Source of the DNA: Thermotogota bacterium
GTDB taxonomy: Bacteria > Thermotogota > Thermotogae > Petrotogales > Petrotogaceae
DNA length: 64,000 nucleotides
Reading direction: 5' to 3'
Assembly: GCA_029780115.1 (NCBI GenBank)
Contig: JAKOZG010000016.1
Span: forward strand, 62,001 to 126,000
In this document: piece after piece, positions 1 to 8,671 of the stretch
Numbering within the stretch: the first letter of the stretch is position 1
Layout of the letters: each line of letters opens with the position of its first letter
Program-made: the position numbers and the translations under genes
The notes under the pieces: generated by a model
Database searches by the model: none
Told to the model about the DNA's origin: nothing
The model's input: only the letters and a program-made list of their open reading frames with translations

Positions 1-683
1 GCTATAGTAACCCTACACCCTCCACACATTCCTGTCCCATCAACCATTATAGGGTTCAAAGACACTGTTATCGGATAACCTAATTCCTGAGCCGTTAAAG
101 TAGCATATTTCATCATAATTACAGGACCAATAGCCCAAGCTCTATCTACCTTTTCACCTTCTTGAGCTAACAATTTCATAGCATCGGTTACTAATCCCTT
201 CATTCCTTTAGAACCATCATCAGTGGTAATAATTACTCTATCAGTAATTTCTTGAAATTCATCTTCTAAAATCAATAAATTTGAGGTTCTAGCTCCCAAA
301 ATAGCAATAACCTTGTTTCCAGCTTGTTTTAAAGCCTTTAAAATTGGGTAAATTGGGGCAATACCAATTCCACCACCTATCAGCAAAACAGTCCCATAAT
401 AATCTATTTCTGAAGGCTTTCCTAGAGGTCCTACTACATGAGCATAGCTCTGTCCATTTTCTAATTCAGCCATTTTTTTGGTACTTTTACCCACAACCTG
501 GAAAATAAGCCTGATTTTACTACCTTTTGTATCTGCTATTGTCAAAGGTATTCTTTCTCCATCTTCCTCCCCCATAACAATAACAAATTGTCCTGGTTTT
601 GCATTCTCTACAATCTTAGGTGCCTCAACCCAAACACTAAAAGTATCCTTAGCTATTTGAATCTTGTCTGAAATTTCAAACAT
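1..683 (-). CDS. NfnA/SudB-like FAD/NAD-binding reductase subunit (3' truncated by window edge)
   Basis: Sulfide/dihydroorotate dehydrogenase-like flavoprotein, the family of the small subunit of NADH-dependent ferredoxin:NADP+ oxidoreductase. The ATG at 683 follows GGAGGTTAAT. About 227 residues are present of a usual ~280. Visible: an FAD-binding motif RIPLTIAD near residues 44-51, a nucleotide-binding GGGIGIAP near 103-110, and at the truncated end the Cys-rich MCGGCRVTI stretch that ligates a 2Fe-2S cluster in this family. Known role: electron transfer between NAD(P)H, ferredoxin and a partner subunit (NfnB/GltA-like). The partner would be expected just left of position 1, the direction of transcription, but cannot be seen. 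Choosing between NfnA, SudB and PyrK-like roles needs that neighbour. Confidence 0.88.
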   Translation of the reverse strand, partial: MFEISDKIQIAKDTFSVWVEAPKIVENAKPGQFVIVMGEEDGERIPLTIADTKGSKIRLIFQVVGKSTKKMAELENGQSYAHVVGPLGKPSEIDYYGTVLLIGGGIGIAPIYPILKALKQAGNKVIAILGARTSNLLILEDEFQEITDRVIITTDDGSKGMKGLVTDAMKLLAQEGEKVDRAWAIGPVIMMKYATLTAQELGYPITVSLNPIMVDGTGMCGGCRVTI

Positions 684-711
684 ATTAACCTCCATTTGAA
701 ATTTATAGTTT

Positions 712-1596
712 TTACTTCTCTTCAAATCTACCAATCTTAAGTATTTTTGCTATATTAGCATCTTGTGAAATAATAGGCTTTAAGATTCCTTTAGCACATG
801 TCATTAAAATCGTAACTCCTGGTCCATGCCCTGCTAGCTTACAATCACTGTGTATAATCACACCAATTGAAGCGGCACCTTTTCTATAACATCTACCGTA
901 GGAATTGTCATGGTCTTGAATATATACCAAATCCCCAAACCTTAACCCAGTCAAGCCATACTCTTTTAAAGCATCATAATCAGCCGTCATAATATCATAA
1001 TCCCCAGTTCCCATAGTTGTAGAACCTATCCCTGATCCCATTAAAAAAGGAGGAACAACCGCAACAACAGGAACATGTAATTCTCCATTCTTTTCAATCA
1101 CATCCATCTTTTCTAAAAGGTTTGGATCTAAATTATACACATGTACATCTGGATAATCTAATAATTTCAAACCTTGACCAAACCCTTTAATTAAAAACTT
1201 ATCGTCAAGAGTTAATTTATCCAAAACGTCTTCAGAAAAATCAATAAGAATATGTTCTGCACCACCATGATGCCCAGTAACAACCCCTTTTGCCCCTTTT
1301 GCATCCCCTGTAACAACCTTTGCTTCATTACCAACGCATGAATAAAAATGGTAACCTCTATTTTGTGGTGAATTTCTATCTTTCTGATCTAACAACGTAG
1401 AAACACCAGGCTCGACATGATCAACTTCCCAACCAAAAGCAGAGTCGCCAACCCTAACGTTGTATGTAATACCACCAGTTCCTGGTACCATAAAAGGCTC
1501 TCCATCATGAGAAACAGAATGCCTTCCAGTATGTTCAGGATTAGAAACAGTACCTTGTACAGAAATCATGACCAGTCTATCTCTATTTGTCCTCAC
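712..1596 (-). CDS. DUF4438 family protein
   Basis: 294 residues with a GTG start at 1596 behind GGAGG. The protein matches the DUF4438 family as I know it from Thermotogae (a structure exists for a Thermotoga member, but no established function). Conserved-looking Gly/His-rich segments include VPGTGGITYNVRVGD near residue 38, GHHGGAEH near 108, and a C-terminal CKLAGHGPGV. No signal peptide or membrane segment is visible. It lies 28 bases upstream of the flavoprotein and is read in the same direction, so the two may be co-transcribed. Function is unknown; the family assignment is fairly sure. Confidence 0.82.
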   Translation of the reverse strand: MRTNRDRLVMISVQGTVSNPEHTGRHSVSHDGEPFMVPGTGGITYNVRVGDSAFGWEVDHVEPGVSTLLDQKDRNSPQNRGYHFYSCVGNEAKVVTGDAKGAKGVVTGHHGGAEHILIDFSEDVLDKLTLDDKFLIKGFGQGLKLLDYPDVHVYNLDPNLLEKMDVIEKNGELHVPVVAVVPPFLMGSGIGSTTMGTGDYDIMTADYDALKEYGLTGLRFGDLVYIQDHDNSYGRCYRKGAASIGVIIHSDCKLAGHGPGVTILMTCAKGILKPIISQDANIAKILKIGRFEEK

Positions 1597-1713
1597 TCAA
1601 ACATCCTCCTCTAAACATATAATTAAATTAATCTTTTCTTTATCTTAATGATACCATTTATAACAAATTTAAAAAAGAATTTTTTAATAATAAACGTAAG
1701 TAATTTAAGAATT

Positions 1714-1750
1714 ATAATAAAAATCTGAAAATCCTATATAGGACTTTCAG
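1714..1750 (-). terminator. Probable intrinsic terminator after the amidohydrolase
   Basis: Read on the minus strand, CTGAAAGTCC pairs with GGATTTTCAG around a TATATA-like loop and is followed by ATTTTTATT. The hairpin spans 1725-1750 and lies about 80 bases past the amidohydrolase stop. Stem quality is moderate (one G-T pair). Confidence 0.55.
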
Positions 1751-1828
1751 AAAAAGAAACAATAAAAAAGAGATATTAAGAGAAAGAATAATCAACATAA
1801 TAAATATACAAAACAAACGCAAGGAATA

Positions 1829-3085
1829 TTACAAAAAATTTTTAACAAATTCTCCTTCTTTCATAATAACCTGCATCTTTTCAACATCAATATTGTGTAT
1901 ATCTTCCAAAGGATTATCAGAAAGAACCAGTAAATCTGCAAACTTTCCTTCTTCAAGAGTTCCAGTTATATTATCTATTTTAAGCATTTCTGCTCCATTT
2001 TTAGTTGCAGCCAATATAGCCTCCATCTCTGTTAAACCTGCTGTATTAAGCGTATATATTTCAGTAATGGCATATCTTCCATAAGGGGTTAAGCTACTAC
2101 AAAAAGAATCAGACCCTACAGTGATTCTAATACCTTTTTTATTAGCATTTTGTAGATTGTCAATAATACGATTTAACTCTTTTTCCGCAACAGTTTGTCC
2201 CGGATACTTATCAAGAATTGGCCTGTAAGGAGGTTCATACACGCTAAACCATTCATAGAAAAATTGCAAGGTAGGGCAAAATGAAATATCTTTTTCTTTC
2301 ATTATTTCAAGGCATGCTTCATTTAATTCTTGCCCATGAATGATGGCAGATACCCCTGCCTTACAAGAATTTAACGCCCCTTCATAACCTTCAGCATGTG
2401 ACCACACAGGAAGACCTACCATATTTGCTTCATCAACAACTGCTTGAATCTCTTCCATTGTATAGTGAAGATCAGCTTTTGCATCAAGACGCCATATTCC
2501 TCCACCCGTAGACCAAATTTTAATTGCATCAGGACCTTCACGAAGTCTCCTTCTTACAGCCTTTCGAAGATCCCAAGGTCCATCTACCCTCTCAGCCCAA
2601 GGATGAGAAGCATCATTATATTCTAAAGGCAACTTGTGAGAATCTCCATGTCCAGATGTCCTACAAAAACCAAGACCAGTTGCAACTATTCGAGGACCAG
2701 GAATAATACCAGCTTCAATCATGTTTCTAAGATGAATTCCAAACCTTGAAATTTCTCCCACAGAAGTTAAACCGTGCTCTAAGGCTTCACGAGCTTGAGC
2801 AACTGCAACAATCGTTTTTTGAGTAACTGGTTCAAGCACCCAATCTGAATCATTATCAGTTAGGTTCCCACTAAAATGAAGATGACTATCAATTAAACCA
2901 GGCATGATAGTCTTACCAGTAATATCTATTCTCTCATAATCTCCTTCAAACTCCTTCATTTTACCAGCATACTTAACTTTTTTATCTTCAACAAGTACCA
3001 AAGAATTACTAACTGGATCTTTTCCAGTACCGTCTATCAACAAACCACCCACAAAAGCAAACTTCTTAATTTTTCTCACTCCCAT
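1829..3085 (-). CDS. Amidohydrolase family protein (imidazolonepropionase/prolidase-like)
   Basis: 418 residues, cytoplasmic. Metal-dependent amidohydrolase fold: the DSHLHF motif at about residues 66-71 gives the first two His ligands. A Lys in the DAIKIWSTGGG segment could be the bridging residue. SHAEG and IIHGQEL supply further His, and VGSDSFCSS the catalytic Asp. The N-terminal beta-sandwich ends in TIMPGLIDSHLH as is usual. Substrate is not readable from sequence; related proteins hydrolyse dipeptides, imidazolones or cyclic amides. The ATG start has only a weak AGAGAT ribosome site, but the best promoter in the window lies just upstream (3121-3149). Confidence 0.85.
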   Translation of the reverse strand: MGVRKIKKFAFVGGLLIDGTGKDPVSNSLVLVEDKKVKYAGKMKEFEGDYERIDITGKTIMPGLIDSHLHFSGNLTDNDSDWVLEPVTQKTIVAVAQAREALEHGLTSVGEISRFGIHLRNMIEAGIIPGPRIVATGLGFCRTSGHGDSHKLPLEYNDASHPWAERVDGPWDLRKAVRRRLREGPDAIKIWSTGGGIWRLDAKADLHYTMEEIQAVVDEANMVGLPVWSHAEGYEGALNSCKAGVSAIIHGQELNEACLEIMKEKDISFCPTLQFFYEWFSVYEPPYRPILDKYPGQTVAEKELNRIIDNLQNANKKGIRITVGSDSFCSSLTPYGRYAITEIYTLNTAGLTEMEAILAATKNGAEMLKIDNITGTLEEGKFADLLVLSDNPLEDIHNIDVEKMQVIMKEGEFVKNFL

Positions 3086-3120
3086 TATCTCTTATTTTCA
3101 GAACAATTAACATTAGTCCC

Positions 3121-3149
3121 ATTATACTCTATTACAAATTCTTTGTCAA
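3121..3149 (-). promoter_or_regulatory. Sigma70-type promoter of the amidohydrolase gene
   Basis: On the minus strand TTGACA (3149-3144) is followed after exactly 17 bases by TATAAT (3126-3121). Both hexamers match the consensus perfectly, 36 bases ahead of the amidohydrolase start codon. Confidence 0.85.
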
Positions 3150-3277
3150 TTTCATTTTATAACCACTAAATGATATAATTTTGCCATATCGACCACATAA
3201 AAGACTGAATTAAAAGAGAATTACACAAAAAGAACGTTACCTCTCTCATTAGCCACAAAATTTTATAATACAGGGAT

Positions 3278-3815
3278 TTTAGAAATGAAGATTTTTCTAA
3301 AGATAGCATTTTGAATTTATAACGGGTCTAGGGCGGAGCCCTCTCCCTCCTTTGGTACAAGTACCAACTTAGAAATAAAGATTTTTATCAAGATAGCATT
3401 TTGAATTTATAACGGGTCTAGGGCGGAGCCCGCTCCCTCCTTTGGTACAAGTACCAATTTAGAAATAAAGATTTTTATCAAGATAGCATTTTGAAGTTAT
3501 AACGGGTCTAGGGCGGAGCCCTCTCCCTCCTTTGGTACAAGTACCGATTTAGAAATAAAGATTTTTATCAAGATAGCATTTTGAATTTATAACGGGTCTA
3601 GGGCAGAGCCCTCTCCCTCCTTTGGTACAAGTACCGACTTAGAAATGAGGATTTTTATCAAGATAGCATTTTGAATTTATAACGGGTCTAGGGCAGAGCC
3701 CTCTCCCTCCTTTGGTACAAGTACCAACTTAGAAATAAAGATTTTTATCAAGATAGCATTTTGAAGTTATAACGGGTCTAGGGCGGAGCCCTCTCCCTCC
3801 TTTGGTACAAGTACC
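3278..3815 (+). repeat. Six tandem copies of a 90-bp repeat (family A)
   Basis: The phrase AGATAGCATTTTGAA recurs at 3301, 3391, 3481, 3571, 3661 and 3751, an exact 90-base period. Each unit carries two small inverted repeats: a GGGCGGAGCCC hairpin and a GGTACAAGTACC palindrome. Copies differ at only a few positions. The array fills the divergent interval between the amidohydrolase and the methyltransferase. Related single or tandem copies occur at 27064, 33207, 46021 and 60779. Confidence 0.95.
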
Positions 3816-3928
3816 GAAAAAGTTAAAAAAGTATTTTGTAAAAAGTTTAATTCTAAAACATATATATAATTAATAAGGGTTTAAAATTTCTAAACTGAGT
3901 GCATATAATACAATTGGAGGTCACTACT

Positions 3929-4549
3929 TTGGACAGCAAAAAATTTGACTTATGGGCAGAAGAATACGATAAAAGTGTTCAAATAAGTAGCGATAATAAC
4001 GAATTCCCCTTTGCTGGATACAATAATCTTCTAAACACAATCTACAATATAATTCACAAAAAAGAAAAGGCAAGCGTATTAGATATAGGATTTGGCACAG
4101 GAACGCTAATAAAAAAACTTTATGATGAAGGCTATGAAATATATGGTGTTGACTTTTCTAAAAAAATGATAGAAATTGCACAAGACAAAATGCCTTTAGC
4201 CAAACTATTTCAATATGATTTTTCTAAAGGTCTTCCTCAAGAAATTGAGAACAACAAATTTGACTATATAATTAGTACATATGCAATGCACCACTTAGAA
4301 GATAATTACAAAGTGCAGTTTATTAATAAACTGAAAGAACTCCTCTGTGAAGATGGAGAAATTATTATAGGCGATATAGCCTTTAAAACAAGAACATTAT
4401 TAGAAAAATGTAAAAAAGACTACTCTAAATATTGGGATGACGAAGAAACATACATCATTTTTGATGAAATCAAAGAATTTTTCTATCAAGATAATATTCA
4501 CTTCATACCAATTTCTCACTGTGCAGGAATTTTGCATATTACAAAATGA
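3929..4549 (+). CDS. Class I SAM-dependent methyltransferase
   Basis: 206 residues from a TTG start at 3929, chosen because GGAGGT (3916-3921) sits 7 bases ahead; an in-frame ATG at 3899 has no ribosome site. The opening DSKKFDLWAEEYDKSV is typical of small Bacillus-type methyltransferases. Motif I VLDIGFGTGTL lies at about residues 50-60, followed by an acidic GVDFSKKMIE and the QYDFSKGLP segment. The methyl acceptor is unknown. It stands alone between the 90-bp repeat array and the CRISPR array, with no operon partner. TATAAT at 3865-3870 may be its -10 box, but no good -35 was found. Confidence 0.85.
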   Translation: MDSKKFDLWAEEYDKSVQISSDNNEFPFAGYNNLLNTIYNIIHKKEKASVLDIGFGTGTLIKKLYDEGYEIYGVDFSKKMIEIAQDKMPLAKLFQYDFSKGLPQEIENNKFDYIISTYAMHHLEDNYKVQFINKLKELLCEDGEIIIGDIAFKTRTLLEKCKKDYSKYWDDEETYIIFDEIKEFFYQDNIHFIPISHCAGILHITK

Positions 4550-4648
4550 GTTATAGTGGTAGAAAATATAAGAAATAAATTAGGAATGTCTTTATCTATT
4601 GGTAAATGCCTTTTCCATATATTATTATATGTTCTTTTTATTTTACCG

Positions 4649-7600
4649 TTTAAAATCCCACATAGTTAAGGTAAAACTAATAAAGAACTTGAAAATATTC
4701 TGAATAATACAGACTTTACATCCCACATAGTTAAGGTAAAACGAGTTTGAATTTGAAGATTATTTGCAATTGAAATTACTTTACATCCCACATAGTTAAG
4801 GTAAAACGAGATACGAGATGACATGGACATTGAATTAATTTCACTTTACATCCCACATAGTTAAGGTAAAACTGTTGAAAAGATCATAATCATCGTATTT
4901 TACATTTCTTCTTTACATCCCACATAGTTAAGGTAAAACTGTATCGTCCTGACCATCTCATTAGCGTTGATGAAGCTTTACATCCCACATAGTTAAGGTA
5001 AAACTTTAATAAATAGTTCGGTTATAGTTTTACAGAATTTCTTTACATCCCACATAGTTAAGGTAAAACTAATAAAGAACTTGAAAATATTCTGAATAAT
5101 ACAGACTTTACATCCCACATAGTTAAGGTAAAACGAGTTTGACTTTGAAGATTATTTGCAATTGAAATTACTTTACATCCCACATCGTTAAGGTACAAAG
5201 AGATACGAGAGGACATGGACATGGAATTAAGTTCACTTTACATCACACATAGTTAAGGTAAAACGAGATACGAGATGACATGGACATTGAATTAATTTCA
5301 CTTTACATCCCACATAGTTAAGGTAAAACTTTATACCTGCATTATATAAAAAAGCAAGATATACCTTTACATCCCACATAGTTAAGGTAAAACTCCGTAT
5401 GAGGAAGATGGCTTAATAATGGATTTGACTTTACATCCCACATAGTTAAGGTAAAACGAAAAATTTAAAGAAGTTTTCCCTTATACGTACGACTTTACAT
5501 CCCACATAGTTAAGGTAAAACACTCATAAGTTTCAAGAAGCAATGTTTCGCATTAAAAGCTTTACATCCCACATAGTTAAGGTAAAACTGAAGGTGCGGT
5601 GTTATTTGATTTATTATTGTCAAACTTTACATCCCACATAGTTAAGGTAAAACTTAAAAATCATCCTGTTAAGAGCGATGATGCAGACGAACTTTACATC
5701 CCACATAGTTAAGGTAAAACTAGCAGGCATTTCACCGCTTGAATATATGAAATCGATCTTTACATCCCACATAGTTAAGGTAAAACAGAGAAGAAAATTT
5801 AAAAAAACAACAAGAAGAAGAGCTTTACATCCCACATAGTTAAGGTAAAACAATTACCTCCTTGCCTCGATTAGTTTAATGAATAGCTTTACATCCCACA
5901 TAGTTAAGGTAAAACTGAAGAATTAAAATTAGAAATAAAGATTTTAAACGCTTTACATCCCACATAGTTAAGGTAAAACTGAAAAAATTAAATCAACTGA
6001 GTTTAATTACATTTGGACTTTACATCCCACATAGTTAAGGTAAAACGTCATAAGCCTCTTCAATCTGCTCGTTGGAAACATCTTTACATCCCACATAGTT
6101 AAGGTAAAACAACTAATGTTTCAGCCATCAATACTATATTTCATAACTTTACATCCCACATAGTTAAGGTAAAACTTCAATTTTGGTGTTCCCATTCCAT
6201 TTTACAACTTCCTTTACATCCCACATAGTTAAGGTAAAACTACGTTTGATTTTATTGCTCATGATCCGGTTTTTTACTTTACATCCCACATAGTTAAGGT
6301 AAAACTCATACTGAGCCATTCCTTCTTCAAGATCTATTGACTTTACATCCCACATAGTTAAGGTAAAACTTTGTTAAACAAAAGTTGGAAGAAGAAATTG
6401 ATTTTCCTTTACATCCCACATAGTTAAGGTAAAACAAAGCTCCAGCTTCTGCAACTTTCTTTATCATTGTTTGCTTTACATCCCACATAGTTAAGGTAAA
6501 ACTCTTAAAAACTGTGAAAAACAGAAAGAAATAGTTGTGTACTTTACATCCCACATAGTTAAGGTAAAACGAAAACAAGTATGGCTATAGGATACGAGGT
6601 ACTGAACTTTACATCCCACATAGTTAAGGTAAAACTGAAACTTGGTGCAAACTCAGTAACAGCAAATGCAATCTTTACATCCCACATAGTTAAGGTAAAA
6701 CTACAACTTTGGTTAATTCTGCGCTCATTTTAACCTCCTTTACATCCCACATAGTTAAGGTAAAACTGAAAACATTACAGACATATTAATCTGTATCTCT
6801 TCACTTTACATCCCACATAGTTAAGGTAAAACGAAGTAATAGAGCAAGCTTATGAGCTTGTTGCGGCCTTTACATCCCACATAGTTAAGGTAAAACTTTC
6901 AAGTTCAATGTAGAAAACTCCCATCAACGTTTCTTTACATCCCACATAGTTAAGGTAAAACTTAACTGTCAAACTAAAAACTCTTTTTGCTAATTCCTTT
7001 ACATCCCACATAGTTAAGGTAAAACATAAGCCTCAAAATTGCTAGGCCTAAACAAAGTTGACTTTACATCCCACATAGTTAAGGTAAAACCTTTTATTAT
7101 ATTTTTAAAACCCATTGTAATACCCACTTTACATCCCACATAGTTAAGGTAAAACCAGTATCCTGAGCCACAGCCAAAACCATTAACAACCTTTACATCC
7201 CACATAGTTAAGGTAAAACGCCACAGCCACAGCCACAGCCACAGCCATTAACAACCTTTACATCCCACATAGTTAAGGTAAAACGATACGTTGTTGCTGC
7301 GCTTTCTATCATCCCACCAACTTTACATCCCACATAGTTAAGGTAAAACTAAAGATTCAAGTGATTATTTGTCTTATGGAGGAAGCTTTACATCCCACAT
7401 AGTTAAGGTAAAACTTTACAACCATATTTTATTGCCATTCGTAACTCATTACTTTACATCCCACATAGTTAAGGTAAAACTTACTCTTATAAAAGGACAG
7501 TACGTTCCTATTATCTCACTTTACATCCCACATAGTTAAGGTAAAACGAAGCGTATTTTCAAAGACTTGGGATGGAATAAAAAACTTTACATCCCACATA

Positions 7601-8201
7601 GTTAAGGTAAAACAATACTGTTCCCAAGTTAACCCTTCACCTTTTTCAGACTTTACATCCCACATAGTTAAGGTAAAACGAAATAACCCAGTCATCGTTT
7701 GCTATGTCAAACTTCCTTTACATCCCACATAGTTAAGGTAAAACTTTATTATTATGTTCTTTATATATATGTTCTTTATTGCTTTACATCCCACATAGTT
7801 AAGGTAAAACGATGTTATTCACTGCGAGTCTTCAAGATGATATTAGCTTTACATCCCACATAGTTAAGGTAAAACAGAAAGGCTTGAGGCAAGATGGCTT
7901 GAAGAAAGTCGCTTTACATCCCACATAGTTAAGGTAAAACTTTTAAGTAACTATTTAACAACTAAATAAGATTATCTTTACATCCCACATAGTTAAGGTA
8001 AAACGAAAGAGCATTTTGAGCATTTATTGCCGCTTGATCCCCTTTACATCCCACATAGTTAAGGTAAAACTAAAATCAATATCGTAAATGTCTTTATTTG
8101 TGAGTTGCTTTACATCCCACATAGTTAAGGTAAAACCGTAGTTCTGACTGCTGAGTCAATAAGAGATAATGCCTTTACATCCCACATAGTTAAGGTAAAA
8201 C
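4649..8201 (-). CRISPR. CRISPR array, 55 repeats / 54 spacers, subtype I-B
   Basis: A 29-bp repeat (plus strand begins CTTTACATCCCAC and ends TTAAGGTAAAAC) recurs every 64-68 bases; spacers are 35-39 bp. I counted 55 repeats from 4649-4677 to 8173-8201. The first repeat (4649) has a decayed end (TTTAAAATCC instead of CTTTACATCC), and repeats at 5171 and 5236 carry substitutions. This marks the left side as the old, leader-distal end. The leader and cas2 lie to the right, so the array is read on the minus strand, where the repeat begins GTTTTACC. Spacers at 4678/5070 and 4808/5265 are identical pairs. Confidence 0.99.
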
Positions 8202-8404
8202 CCTCTTGTTCCTAGTACCTCAATAGTGCTTTTTTAATTGATCCTGGGCTTTTTATACTAAGCTATAATTTTCGTTTCTGCAGTAAAGTCTCTATTGATT
8301 TTTGGGTTCACTAGAAAAATTATGTTGTATATCAGTATTGATGAAGTAAAGAATCGTTCTAATTTAGAAAGAGGTTTACTGCGCATCCCTAATATTAATA
8401 TACG
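8202..8404 (-). promoter_or_regulatory. CRISPR leader region
   Basis: 203 bases of AT-rich non-coding DNA between the youngest repeat (8173-8201) and the cas2 stop, the expected position of the leader that drives pre-crRNA transcription and spacer acquisition. An 8-bp inverted pair GCAGTAAA (8280-8287) / TTTACTGC (8375-8382) lies inside it. I could not settle on one promoter: TATAGC and TATAAA boxes are present on the minus strand but lack a convincing -35. Confidence 0.75.
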
Positions 8405-8668
8405 TTATAATATAATATCATCATAATTCTTCTCTATACCAATTATTTCTTTTTTAATATTTTGTTCTCTTTCTACGGTAAAGATATATATTGAATCTTT
8501 TTCTTTATCAATTATTCTACTAACTTCCATTAAGCATTTCTTCAAAACGCCCGCACTCAAATTTCCTTCAAAAACAGAATTTTGTGTCCAGGTTAAGTAT
8601 TTTTTGAGCAATTTATTAACAGCGCCTACTTTTTTTTCACTAATATCATAAGTTATTATCACATACAT
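8405..8668 (-). CDS. cas2: CRISPR-associated endonuclease Cas2
   Basis: 87 residues, the normal size for Cas2. It begins MYVIITYDIS, the conserved beta-strand ending in the metal-binding Asp, followed by KKYLTWTQNSVFEG, the usual Cas2 signature. Cas2 dimers bridge two Cas1 dimers in the spacer-integration complex. It is the last gene of the cas operon, 3 bases after cas1, and its stop abuts the leader. The ATG follows GGTGGT. Confidence 0.96.
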   Translation of the reverse strand: MYVIITYDISEKKVGAVNKLLKKYLTWTQNSVFEGNLSAGVLKKCLMEVSRIIDKEKDSIYIFTVEREQNIKKEIIGIEKNYDDIIL

Positions 8669-8671
8669 AGT

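Noticed and set aside
5620-7205. Several minus-strand open frames of 63-83 codons inside the CRISPR array with repeated FYLNYVGCK / FTLTMWDVK phrases
   Set aside because: They are translations of the CRISPR repeat and spacers in register by chance; no ribosome sites, and the peptide repeat follows the 29-bp repeat exactly.
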